Assembly (NCBI GenBank): GCA_027922465.2
Contig: BQMF02000113.1
Span: 868,001-932,000 of the forward strand
Source: Turritopsis dohrnii
Lineage: Eukaryota > Cnidaria > Hydrozoa > Anthoathecata > Oceaniidae
DNA: 64,000 nt
Reading direction: 5' to 3'
The first letter of the stretch is position 1. Every line of letters begins with the position of its first letter. Positions 46,301 to 55,409 of this stretch are shown one piece after another. Made by a program: the position numbers and the translations under genes. The notes beneath the pieces are model-generated. The model saw only the letters and a program-made list of their open reading frames with translations, made no database searches and was not told the DNA's origin.

Positions 46301-49300
46301 GAAGAAAAACTTGCATCATTGGGTTATGTCAAATATGTGAAGAACCTATCGAAAGAAGATCAAACCCTCCTTAATCAATCGAATCTAAACAATTTCATTC
46401 CATGGAGAGCCGTATGGAAGGAAAGTTCTGTGCCAACCCCATGCAGAGTGGTATTTGATGCTTCAATGCCAACAAGGAGTGGATATTCACTAAATGACAT
46501 ATTGGCTAAAGGCAGAAATAACATGAACCGGCTTGTGGATATCTTCATCCGGTGGAGAGGACACGTTGTAGCACTTCACACTGATGTACGAAAGATGTAC
46601 AACTCAATTCAACTCGACAAATCTCACTGGGGATTACAACGTTATCTTTGGCAAGAGTCACTGGACCCATCACAACCTCCTGAAGAGAAGGTGATCATGA
46701 CACTCATTTACGGGGTGAAATCTAGTGGCAACCAGGCTGAAAAAGGACTAAGGGAAACTGCCAAACTCCTCAAAGATGATTATCCCAGAGTCTACATAGT
46801 CCTGACGAAAGATACGTACATTGACGATTGTTTGTCAGGAGCTGAATCCAAATCACAAGTCCTCATTCTTGCAGACGGTTTGGAAATTGTGGTTAGTCAT
46901 GGTGGATGGTTACTGAAGGGATTTACTTTCTCTGGTGAACACCCTCAAGAAGCAATGTCAAGTGATGGCAAATCAGTATCAGTTGCCGGTCTAAAGTGGT
47001 ACCCCAAAGATGATGTCATCTCAATCGATGTTCAAGAGTTAAATTTTGCGAAGAAACACCGTGGACGCAAGCCAACCTCAGATTCAACAATCCCAACCAA
47101 TCTTACCAGGCGTCATTGCGTCTCAAAGGTTGGAGAACTGTACGACATCACTGGTCTTATCACACCAATTATCGCCACAATGAAAATGGACCTTCATGAG
47201 TTGGTCAAGCGAAAGATGGAGTGGGACGATATTCTGCCTGACAACCTACGAAACGTATGGGTATCTCACTTTCAAATGATGAATGAAATCAAAGACATCC
47301 GCTACAAACGTGCTGTTGTCCCAGAAGATGCCAGAAACCTTGACATCCAAACACTCGACTTTGGTGATGCAAGTCCAAAAATGGCATGCAGCTCAATCTA
47401 TGTGCGCTTTAAAAGAAAGAATGGTGACTATTCATGCCAATTGATATTTGCAAGATCAAAAGTCGTACCCGAAGATTACACCCAACCAAGAGGAGAATTA
47501 TTTGCAGCTGTACTCAATACCCACACTGGTCACATCGTCAAACGTGCATTTGGGGAAAAACACAAATCATCCTTCAAATTCACAGATTCCCAAATTGCAT
47601 TGTACTGGATCTGCAACGAGAACCTCAGTCTGAAGCAATGGACAAGAAATCGTGTCGTAGATATCTTGAGGTTCACTGATCAAACTCAATGGCAATATGT
47701 TAAATCCGAAAACATGATTGCTGATGCTGGCACTCGAAGATGCTCTTCAATCGACATCATCCAACCTGACTCTCACTGGATCAATGGATATGATTGGATG
47801 AAGTTGTCACCATCTGAATTTCCAGCTTTTTCGAAAGAAGAAATATCATTGAGTGCACAAGAAACCCAACTGATGAGGAAGGAAATAAAGGAACCCCCGG
47901 CTCAACCAGATGAAGTCAACGCATGCCTTGCTTCAACATCAACAAGGGAAACTTCACAGTACTACAACTTTTCCAGATACTTGATTGATCCAAAATCAAG
48001 AAGCTTCTCCCAAGTTGTCAGAATCTTGGTCCTTGTCCGAAAATTCATCAAATCCTACCTAAAGATCACATCCATCAAACCTCGACACATGAAGTGTGAC
48101 GTTGAAGATGATATCAAAGAAGTTGAAAGATATTTCTTTCGAAAAGCCACTCAAGAAATCATCAAATTTGTTTCACCACAGAAGTACAACAGAATCTCCC
48201 AGATGAAGAATGGCATCATCTACTATACAGGCCGAATACTTCCTACTGATGAAGCATCAATTCTCGGCAAGGTCACCTCGGTGATGAAAGATTTGAGCAC
48301 GCTCAATTTCTTTGTTCCAATCATTGACAAAGGATCACCATTAGCATATTCCATCGTTAATGAAGTTCACTGGTCACACCCAACAGCAAAGCACTCTGGT
48401 GTAGAAACCACATGGCGATATGTACTTCAAGTTGCATACATCATTGAAGGAAGGTCTCTCGTAAAACTCATTCGATCCTCATGTACAAGATGCAGATACT
48501 TGATGAAGCAACAACTTGATGTAGCAATGGGACCGTTGTCACCAGACAACTTCACTATTGCACCGGCATTCTACATTAGTCAGACAGATCTTGCTGGACC
48601 GCTCCTCTCCTACTCAAACCACCATAAGCGCACAACTGTCAAAATTTGGTTGGTGGTTTTCTGTTGCGCAACTACAACTGCTATAAAGATTAAGGTCATG
48701 GAAGATTATTCCACCACATCATTTCTCCAAGCCTTCACAAGATTGGCATGCGAAGTGGGATACCCGAAGAAGCTGCTTGTCGACGAAGGCAGCCAACTTG
48801 TCAAGGGATGCGAAACAATGAGACTGGACTTCCAAGACCTCAGCAACAAAATTAGTAAAAATTCAACAATGGAATATTCCACATGTCCAGTTGGAGGCCA
48901 TAACATTAATGGACGTGTTGAACGGAAGATCAGGGAAATTCGTCTATCCATTGAAAAGTCCGTTCATCAACAACGCTTATCAATTTTGCAATGGGAAACT
49001 CTCACTTCCTCAATTGCTAATTCAATCAACAACCTTCCAATTGCAGTCAGGAATTTCAAAGGCGATTTCGAGATGGCAGACCTTATCACCCCCAACCGTT
49101 TAATGTTGGGCAGGAACAATGACCGATGTCCCACACAACCGTTGCAAGTCTCGAACGATTCAGACAAAATCATCAGGTCGAACAAGAAGATTTTCGATGC
49201 GTGGTTTGAATGTTGGTTGACAGCTCATGTACCATCCCTGATGCATCAACCGAAATGGTTCAATTCAGACCGTGATCTCAAGGAAGGTGACGTGGTGTTA

Positions 49301-49495
49301 TTCACGAAACAAGAGTCGAACCTCTCTTCAGAATATCAGTTTGGTATGATTAAGTCGATAAGTCGAGACCGAGACGAAAGAGTTCGAAAAGTGGTTGTGG
49401 AATATCAGAATGCCAATGAACAGGTGAAACGTGAGACCACACGTTCAGTTCGAACTCTGATACTAATTCTTGGTGCTGACGAAATTGAAATGTGA
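43307..49495 (+). CDS. BEL/Pao Gag-Pol polyprotein
   Basis: An intact frame of 2062 codons encodes all parts of a Pao-type polyprotein in order. A helical Gag fills about residues 1-500. A cysteine-rich zinc-binding region (CVICGASDHF ... CFQCLYPG ... CQRDFVCRH) lies at about 520-610, and a protease with FYDSGCSD is near 690. RT carries CRVVFDASMPT at about 1045 and the catalytic TYIDDCLSG near 1170. RNase H starts with FGDASPKMA at about 1351. The integrase zinc finger (HWSHPTAKHSG ... CTRCRYL) begins near 1687. The integrase core has QTDLAGP (1761), VDEGSQL (1825) and GRVERKIREI (1871), the D, D, E set. A C-terminal Pao tail (LKEGDVVLFTKQES) starts near 1990. There is no envelope gene. Start ATG 43307 lies 51 nt after the LTR and is the first in frame. 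Confidence 0.95.
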   Translation: MLPRRKDRLDYNILSTIGKKVTKPNTNQPSTETESSTEVGPSVEVEQLITQNRRNDQDKHPTLTAYLHHLDMADRVKELLIQESTLQDEMEDSINDNAADQINQSLDLMKICISKIENLRIKYRSTHRELKLLMHEDEYEANYQKSFTAVILSISTYIKSINQLIQTHHLTSIRFSEDVNNQQAELIIKEIERSIAYLNASSTCTNVLRISNEDLKQRKSLFDSQHKELKEISTRLKELIALRPKKEIFAKLNSDYEKLFDTRATYELKLNLEIKNRELTKLESFKKSKLNIKLPIFTGYDSKLDIYTFIDEFQKLHDDSVPKSLQAELLKNNFLGKQALTLVQSIDDIEDVWKQLKDVFGDKEILLQHKLSDLFNISSEATSRDPTKVIEFLSKITNAMRDLMMLASTHNIENELFYSDALRRIVNMLGEGRMMRWLTISCEDSRDGKYKWKQLIEFLEKEMKIHQQKLVIQSTSKSMAVKHIHSSKPASKPSKSAFLGYPSGTPADQPSSSSSNESSSTICVICGASDHFQSNGPRGTKLIQYFSCKRFAEMSTAQRFQFLKSNGLCFQCLYPGAKIDGGKHKEGKCQRDFVCRHESHNGYATKKHVLVCEEHRNDQQNKDVLEHYKARCILKHPLPAYSKDIQIFHSSFKAKPKESNPQSKSDDDSHDAIFVLQPITVNDEKFTIFYDSGCSDFISRHGAVKRLGLRAKQLFSGTIKMNGIGGISSPSNHGIYQVSLPLKDNNNAVMSGPCLNRVTNEFPQYPINGEVLNDIKDEFKRNGGDLMNLPSVPEKVGGDVDFIIGIRYLRYFPKPIFQMLSGLTIYESHFLNSDGSCGLIGGPHAMFDTIHNQSSHFAQNQLRLFSNGYHANPDVRLLGYCDRFGDVDTNLDECNLELFNKVDQAGSEVSYRCVKCRGCPTCKNASTDIMSIKEETEQEIINDSVTVDISQRKSTATLPLIKSPSLLSPNRDVALKVYNQQLKRLQKNPADKQDIIKSEEKLASLGYVKYVKNLSKEDQTLLNQSNLNNFIPWRAVWKESSVPTPCRVVFDASMPTRSGYSLNDILAKGRNNMNRLVDIFIRWRGHVVALHTDVRKMYNSIQLDKSHWGLQRYLWQESLDPSQPPEEKVIMTLIYGVKSSGNQAEKGLRETAKLLKDDYPRVYIVLTKDTYIDDCLSGAESKSQVLILADGLEIVVSHGGWLLKGFTFSGEHPQEAMSSDGKSVSVAGLKWYPKDDVISIDVQELNFAKKHRGRKPTSDSTIPTNLTRRHCVSKVGELYDITGLITPIIATMKMDLHELVKRKMEWDDILPDNLRNVWVSHFQMMNEIKDIRYKRAVVPEDARNLDIQTLDFGDASPKMACSSIYVRFKRKNGDYSCQLIFARSKVVPEDYTQPRGELFAAVLNTHTGHIVKRAFGEKHKSSFKFTDSQIALYWICNENLSLKQWTRNRVVDILRFTDQTQWQYVKSENMIADAGTRRCSSIDIIQPDSHWINGYDWMKLSPSEFPAFSKEEISLSAQETQLMRKEIKEPPAQPDEVNACLASTSTRETSQYYNFSRYLIDPKSRSFSQVVRILVLVRKFIKSYLKITSIKPRHMKCDVEDDIKEVERYFFRKATQEIIKFVSPQKYNRISQMKNGIIYYTGRILPTDEASILGKVTSVMKDLSTLNFFVPIIDKGSPLAYSIVNEVHWSHPTAKHSGVETTWRYVLQVAYIIEGRSLVKLIRSSCTRCRYLMKQQLDVAMGPLSPDNFTIAPAFYISQTDLAGPLLSYSNHHKRTTVKIWLVVFCCATTTAIKIKVMEDYSTTSFLQAFTRLACEVGYPKKLLVDEGSQLVKGCETMRLDFQDLSNKISKNSTMEYSTCPVGGHNINGRVERKIREIRLSIEKSVHQQRLSILQWETLTSSIANSINNLPIAVRNFKGDFEMADLITPNRLMLGRNNDRCPTQPLQVSNDSDKIIRSNKKIFDAWFECWLTAHVPSLMHQPKWFNSDRDLKEGDVVLFTKQESNLSSEYQFGMIKSISRDRDERVRKVVVEYQNANEQVKRETTRSVRTLILILGADEIEM

Positions 49496-49530
49496 ATTGG
49501 ACAATCAATTTTTCATATCTCCTGGGGGAG

Positions 49531-50194
49531 TGTAAAGGCATTCACCTTTAGTTCAGGTGTTTTCAATGTTTTTCTTTGTTTGGCATTTTTCATGTATTTT
49601 TTAGTATTATTTGTAATTCTGTGTACTTTCTAGTCTTGGTTAATATATATTTTATGTTAATTTATGTCATTTTGTCATTTTTGCATATTTAATTCTAGGT
49701 CTGTAAATTATACTCTTTCTCATGTGTGACTATAAAGCTCCCACTTTCACTTTCTCAGTCAGTTCATAACAGACCTTCAAGGAGTGAACATCAACTTAGT
49801 TATTTTTTAACACTTGGATTTAGTCATCAATTTCAAGTCAACTTTCAGACTATGAACCTTAAAAATAGTCTACTACTCTTCATGTGTAGTCAACACTCAC
49901 TATATGAAACTCACCCACTCAATTCAGCTTGTTCACAAGCCTCATACTCAGGCAAGCTGGTAAGTTTTTTTTTTGTCTTGGCTTTTCATTCTTTTGCTTT
50001 TGCTCAGGTTTTGTTTTCATGGGAGTAACTTAGGTTTCTTTTTCACTTATATATCAAATTTCATATAGATTTCTCACATAAACATGAATATTTTTCTCAA
50101 CTCAGTTTTTGTATTTATTTACAGTTTGAACTTGTTCAATATCAATCTAAAGTTCCAAACACTTGTGTCGTCAATTTTTCTCACTGATACTACA
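49531..50194 (+). repeat. BEL/Pao 3' LTR
   Basis: A 664-bp copy of the 5' LTR with two substitutions and no indel. Its TATA box is at 49731-49736. Confidence 0.95.
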
Positions 50195-50199
50195 TACAA

Positions 50200-50723
50200 C
50201 CCATACAACACATACAACCGCTCCAGAGGGACAACTGCTTTAAACCATCAAAAATGCTTAATCATTCGAGACAAAAATATTCAAAGGCAAGAACATTGTA
50301 TTATGCAAACTCTGTTTCTACACTCCATCTTGTTTTATCGGGAGACATTGAGTTGAATCCTAGCCCTACAAAATGTAAATCACCCGACTGTTCAACATGT
50401 AGTAAAACCATACGTTGCAACAGTAACAAGATATCGTGTGTAAAATGTAGAGAATTATCTCATCTAAAGTGTGCTTATTCGGACTTTAAAGCAGTACCAA
50501 CCACCGACTGGACATGTGTAGCTTGTTTACAAACTGTTCTCCCCTTCCAGACAACTCAAATATTCAACTTGACGATTCTTTACAACATAATCAACATTTT
50601 TACGATACACATATAAATGTCTTGAACAAGTATCGACATTATCTATCCATTGCTTACCTTAATACACAGTCTTTATTATCAACTTTCGGTGTTCCTATCA
50701 AATTACAAATTACCAATGTCTAA
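50200..50723 (+). pseudogene. 5' fragment of a non-LTR retrotransposon (PHD-like ORF1 / start of endonuclease)
   Basis: From ATG 50254 the translation contains LSGDIELNPSPTKC, then a cysteine/histidine-rich finger (CSTCSKTIRC, CVKCRELSHLKC, WTCVACL) of PHD type. LSGDIE-NPGP-like text followed by such a finger is the N-terminal signature of CR1/L2/Jockey-related non-LTR proteins. After a frame change HYLSIAYLNTQSLLSTF (about 50637-50690) looks like the start of the apurinic-type endonuclease domain. The copy ends by about 50723. Confidence 0.75.
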
Positions 50724-51144
50724 ACAGTAAAAGAAAATAATAATGAGACAGCATTCAAATGCCAGAGTTGATAACTTACTTGAAAAACATACCTTTGTAG
50801 ATAGTATACTTACATATGGCTACAAATGCTTCAAGTACATGAAACATGCTCATTTTATTAATCATTTCAAGTTTACTGATTTCTCTTTTCATACTTATGA
50901 AGTATGTCAATTTATCTGTAGTTATAAGATGTATTGGAGAATCTCAGAGGAGTCACTAATTAATCATTTTCATTCTATACTTCATAATTTCCACTTTCAT
51001 GTTTGTTACTTCTCCTCTACTACTACTTTACATAACATACTTCTGATTCAGCTATATAATTGCTGTTTAAATTTGTTTTGTCTTTTTGTTCTCATTTTCA
51101 ACGACAATTCATTTCAATTCTACTAGTTTGACATGATACTACAC
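50724..51144. other. No recognisable gene
   Basis: An open frame (50743-51126) is rich in His, Phe, Tyr and Cys, as expected from AT/CT-rich DNA. I see no domain. Confidence 0.4.
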
Positions 51145-51305
51145 AGTACCAAATACATATTATAACATCCAAGTATATGCAATATTTCTGTGACTAACAT
51201 TTTTAACATTTTCTTTGTTTGTTTGTCCAACTGTCCATGAATGCTTTCAGTGTAAGTCACAGAAATAAAGCATACACTCAGATGTTATAACATGCATTTG
51301 GTACT
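51145..51305. mobile_element. MITE-like inverted-repeat element (161 bp)
   Basis: Arms 51145-51169 and 51281-51305 (starting AGTACCAAAT) are inverted repeats matching at 23 of 25 positions. A second inner pair (TATTTCTGTGACT with AGTCACAGAAATA) extends the pairing. The element holds AATAAA and reaches into the stop codon of the neighbouring minus-strand OTU frame. No target duplication was found. Confidence 0.65.
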
Positions 51306-52286
51306 ATGTCTTTTTTAAACTGGAGCCATCCACTGTACCTTTATCAATTTTAGATTTTACTTTCTTGGCTTTTTCGATACTATTTGTTTGTTTTTTTGGC
51401 TTTACTATTTTTGCTTTATCATTATTTGTACCCTTAATTTTTACAATTGTCTGTTTTAAACTGGAACCATCCACTGTACCCTTATCTATTGTAAAGTCAA
51501 TATCGTCCATCTTATTCACAAGATGATTTCTTGAAAGAGCATAATCATGAAAATTACTGGCTAGACTTGAGTTATTACATGAGTTTCCGTATGAAACATT
51601 TGTTGCATTTTTTAAAGAAACAGGAGCTATAAATTTGGTGGATACATAATCATGAAAGATATTGTGAGTAAGAATTCCATCATTAAAATTATGTGCAGAA
51701 ATATCAGAGTGGTGTGAGTAAGGTATTGTGCTAGAAGAAGACTCTGAAAACGCATTTGGGATATTAAGCCAATCAACATAGGGTTAGGAGATGAAGCGTT
51801 TGATGGGCCAATTTCCCAATGAAAACTAATACAATTATATGGATGCTGCTGGCTACAGTTCTCAGTGTTTACAAAAATGTATACTTCCAAAAATGCAGCA
51901 GTTGCTTGACAAAAAAGTTCTGTAGCATAAACTGAATTTTGCTGATGGTGAAATAAAAATTCTTCCCATGACCTGTTGTCATTTTCTGCAAACAGGAACT
52001 GAGAGTAAACATGCTTGAAATTTCTAATATATGCAACTTTATCTTGATTTTCTCCCACAAATTTTACCACAGCTGCACGTAATTGGTGATGGTCTGCGAA
52101 AATTTTTTCAGGCTTATTTAACAGTGCTAATCTAATTTCTGGTCTTTTCATTTGATCAACAACTGCCCTGTACCAACAATTCCCACGCCCATGCGTGGGT
52201 GTCTTGTAAGTAACAAACAACCCGATCGATGTGGCTATAGTTATTATTTGGTCTGCTGTGTTACACTTTTTCATGGGTCCTAACAT
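51304..52286 (-). pseudogene. OTU-family cysteine protease-like gene with one frameshift
   Basis: From ATG 52286 (minus) the protein begins MLGPMKKCNTADQI. The OTU catalytic loop is GRGNCWYRAVVDQ (the Cys nucleophile, near residue 37), followed by HQLRAAVVKFV, SWEEFL and YATELFCQATAAFLEVYIFV, which fit the OTU fold. The catalytic His is expected near the end of the fold; CISFHWEIG near 51820 is a candidate. A one-base shift near 51785 moves the reading to a second frame. That frame stays open for about 160 codons, ends at TAG 51304-51306, and carries two copies of DKGTVDGSSLK. OTU domains remove ubiquitin in host proteins and also occur in retroelement and Helitron proteins. The open tail suggests recent breakage or an assembly error. 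Confidence 0.65.
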
Positions 52287-52689
52287 TTTAAGTTGAACTA
52301 CTACACTCTTAGAATCAGAAAATTAAATGCAATAACAATGATAAGAGTAGAATAATAAGAAAAAAACAAAATTCTTACAATCAGTTTCTCGATGCGACCA
52401 CTGAGAAAAACTTTCCAAGGAAAAAAAGTCTACTTAACTAAAAAAAAACAACTACTTTGTTCTGACCGCCATCGTACAGATCGACAATTTTGCCTAAACG
52501 CTATACCCTATGGCTTGCTCATCCATATTATTATCTATCTCAAAATTTTCGTAAAATCAAAGGCAAGTGAGCCAAATTGCACTTTTGGTATGACCTGGAA
52601 GGAGGTTGCATCCAGTTATGGCAACTGAAAATGCATCTCTCTGTTGGTATTGATGACAATATTTGATTTCGCCAAACGAGCTCCGTTCC
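52287..52689. other. No recognisable gene
   Basis: This holds the upstream region of the OTU frame and an unassigned 78-codon frame (52392-52628). The similarity to Helitron derivative D starts at about 52690. Confidence 0.4.
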
Positions 52690-53120
52690 GCTAAAAAGCT
52701 ACACTCCGCAAAAATTAAAACCATTTGTTAAAATTAAAACCATTATTCGTTACCTTCTAAATAAACATCATTTTTTCTTCAGCCAATTTTTGAAAACCTT
52801 ACTGCACTTCTTCTGTATAGCCATACTTCATAACTAAAAAGTAAGTAGGTAAAGCACCGAAAATGTGCTGGATACATTCTTCCAATCGCATTTCTTCTTT
52901 GTTTTTCACTGTGTAAACAAACATTTAAATACATGCATAATAAAATACATCAATGCATCTAACCCACTTGTGTATGTGCTACCTGTTCTTTTATTAATCT
53001 AAAATACAATTAACAGTGTCTTGGCAAGAACAAAGAGGTAGAAAGTGCTCAATACCACAAGTAGAGCATAATATTAAAATATTAAAATATATTTCTAAAA
53101 TCAGGCGACCAACATTACTG

Positions 53121-53150
53121 CCAGTTTCACGCTTACAAGCGTTCCTCAGA
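53121..53150 (-). ncRNA. Hammerhead-like motif in the second Penelope-like element
   Basis: On the minus strand CTGAGGA (53149-53143) is followed by a 6-bp stem (ACGCTT with AAGCGT, loop GT) and GAAA (53128-53125). The core differs from the hammerhead consensus CTGATGA at one base, so it is probably inactive. Position and layout match the motif after the first Penelope-like element. Confidence 0.4.
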
Positions 53151-53273
53151 TGTGAAAATCTACTCTTAAAATTGGATGGTTATATACAAATAAAATAACT
53201 TTACATAAATTCCATGGGGAATATATACATATACACAATAAAAGAAATACATAAAAGAGACAGAGATGGGTAA

Positions 53274-54798
53274 TTACTTATCCGGTGGTACTGTTTTCGA
53301 AAGCTCTGTATGGGTCGTGATATCTTTGTGTCTGCAGGTGTACATGTGACCATACCAACAGTCTTTAAATGTATCACCAGTTAGTCCAATATAATGCTTT
53401 CCAACATCGTCTTCAGAAGACTTCACATGACATTTGTAGACAACACTTTTGTCAAGACATTTGCCGTTTAATGGACAGTCCGCCTTTTTTCTGAAATTAC
53501 ACCAGCGATCGGGCGTTGCTTCAATTTGGTTTCCAAGAACCTTCTTGTTGTGTGATGAAACAATTCTTGACACGTTGGGTAGGCAACTGTAGCTAACCTT
53601 GAGCGTGTTTCGGTTGAAGATCTTTCTGAATTTATGTTTTTTGGGGAAACAATTGTCAACGATATTCAGAAAGCATCTCGCAACGTTCCTTTTGACGGTC
53701 ATACTGTATGGTGGATTAAACCATATAATCTGTTGAGTTCTGGTTCGTTTCTTTCGTGTTGGTCGTTTTTCGTACTTTATCTTCTCCTTGTACCCACTGG
53801 CCTTTAACGCTTCGTTATAGAAAGATGCAGCTCAGTCGAAAATTTCTTTACTTGATGACAGCTTGGTTATACGGTCAGATATCATGCTCGGTATATATTT
53901 AATGATGTTCGGTGGATGGTTTGAATTAGTGTTTATGTAGATTGGCTGACTGTTTGGTTTCGAGTATGGCTGGTAAGTTCCCTTTTCGAGGTCGAAGGTC
54001 ACGTCGAGGAAGTTAACTACTTTCAGGTTTGTGTCGATCGTTATCCGCAGGTCGAATTCATCCTTGAAGAATTTTAAAATTGATTTCTTGACTTTCTCGG
54101 ATTGAGGGCCAGATATTTTATGGAAACAACAAAGTCCATCGTCCCTGTATAACCCACTCGTGTCAATACCATAGAGTCTGCTCAAAATAAACAAACCAAC
54201 TAATTCGCAAAGCTCCGCACCATCGGAGCTTCCCATTGTGACATCAAAGTCGGGGTCGCCGTTCTTTTTCACCCAAGTGGAGTCGCTAGTGAAGAGAAGT
54301 GATTTTCTCGCATGCATAATGATCTTGTTCGTCAGTGACTGCTGCGAATCCTTTGGTGTAAGTTAATGCTTTAGAAAGGAGATTTCTCGAAATAGACGGA
54401 TAAAATTCTTCTATATCGAATTGTATGAATATACAGTCACGTTGGTTGGGGATGCTTTTGAACCATTCTATAAACAACATCACAGTTGTGCCATTGGTGA
54501 ACTTTTGTTGCTTCTCTTCCAAGTTCAGGTTTAGCAGGGTTTATGAGTCTGCATTTGGGATTGTTATCAAAATCGACTTTATGGTCTTTCAGAGTGATAA
54601 AAGAGACATGTTTAGCAAGGCATTCAACTTTATCCTCGATTCCAAGAGATTCTGCAAATGTCTTAGCTTCAGAGTTGATTTTGTTGTAGGTTGAAGGGTT
54701 TGCTTTCTTGTAGGTTTTGGTGACGTTCTCCATATGTAACTTGTCATGACTCTTTTTGTCGAATTTGTAAAAATTATGTGATTTATCGGCTGGAACAA
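53274..54798 (-). pseudogene. RT and GIY-YIG protein of the second Penelope-like element
   Basis: Minus-strand frames in order: FVPADKSHNFYKFDKKSH and ITLKDHKVDFDNNPKCRLIN (54740-54530), then FIQFDIEEFYPSIS (RT motif A, about 54400). FDVTMGSSDGAELCELVG and the catalytic GLYRDDGL (about 54150) follow, and last a cysteine-rich linker and KHYIGLTGDTFKDCWYGH (GIY-YIG, about 53395-53345). YRDD replaces the more usual YxDD hydrophobic form; from memory this is typical of one cnidarian branch. Frame changes near 54480, 54300 and 53830-53700 disable it. It ends at 53274. Confidence 0.75.
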
Positions 54799-55252
54799 AG
54801 ACTTTCTGTGAAGAATTGATTCTAGTTATATCGTCACCTAGTGTTTGTTTAAATTAATTACGTACAGGTTTGAAAGTGATGTTTTGTACAATTAACAGTA
54901 GAAGTTTAGCAATAAACACGATTTTAAAACACGTTTTATAATAATAAACCTTCACATGTTTAGAAACCTGTGTTTCTTCGTGAAAATGACAACCGATAAT
55001 GAAAATCCATTATAGACAAACTTATTTTTAGAAATCGTCAAAACAGCCAATCAAAACAGCGCATTTTGAGAGTTTTCTTTCTTTATTAGCCAATGAAAAC
55101 AATCAGTGGCTGGGCTTCTCCATATACTAATCGTAAAAAAATGATCTCGCTCTGCGTGGTTTTACGAAGAAAAGGGAAAAATAAGAAGGATTTGACCGTG
55201 AAAAAAAGTTAATATATCCCTCTCTGAAATAAAAGTGACACACTAATGCGAG

Positions 55253-55409
55253 TTAGTATAATAAAATTTCAATATGACACGGTATTGTACTTAAAGTATT
55301 GTATTTAAATCCCAAATATCGTGTCAAAGCTGGTAACAGTTTTAGTTTTAGTTTTAGATTGGTGGCATCGGTAGGAGGTACCGAAGGTTCAATGTAAGGG
55401 GTTGATATG
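55253..55409. other. No recognisable gene
   Basis: This spacer between two mobile elements contains a GTTTTAGTTTTAGTTTTA run. Its last six bases, GATATG (55404-55409), are the target duplication of the next element. Confidence 0.6.

Larger units (their letters stand above)
42593..50194 (+). mobile_element. Complete BEL/Pao LTR retrotransposon (7602 bp)
   Basis: Two 664-bp LTRs (42593-43256 and 49531-50194, starting TGTAAAGGC and ending ACTACA) differ at only two sites (43088/50026 C-T and 43143/50081 G-A). They bracket one intact 2062-codon frame. A polypurine tract, CCTGGGGGAG, abuts the 3' LTR at 49521-49530. LTR identity of 662/664 indicates a recent insertion. The five bases outside the LTRs (GATGG left, TACAA right) do not match, so no target duplication is visible; the right flank is a fragment of a non-LTR element. 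Confidence 0.95.
53018..54886 (-). mobile_element. Second Penelope-like element with 13-bp target duplication
   Basis: TACAATTAACAGT occurs on both sides of the element (53005-53017 and 54887-54899), inside sequence that is continuous in the related Helitron derivative. The element runs on the minus strand and encodes an RT related to Penelope elements followed by a GIY-YIG domain. It is about 1.9 kb. The start of RT is probably missing. Confidence 0.75.
52690..55252 (-). mobile_element. Helitron derivative E, 3'-truncated and interrupted
   Basis: The minus-strand 5' end near 55252 reads CTCGCATTAGTGTGTCAC, followed by the shared TTTATTTCAGAGAG. The segments at 52690-53004 and 54900-55252 follow the sequence of derivative D (59060-59350 and 59465-59924), for example ACTGCACTTCTTCTGTATA and TTTAGCAATAAACACGAT. 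No CTAG terminus or hairpin is found at the left, so the 3' end is missing. A Penelope-like element splits it at 53018-54886. Confidence 0.7.

Noticed and set aside
50743..51126. 127-codon ORF after the non-LTR fragment
   Set aside because: Composition rich in His, Phe, Tyr and Cys follows from CT/AT-rich DNA, and no domain is recognisable.
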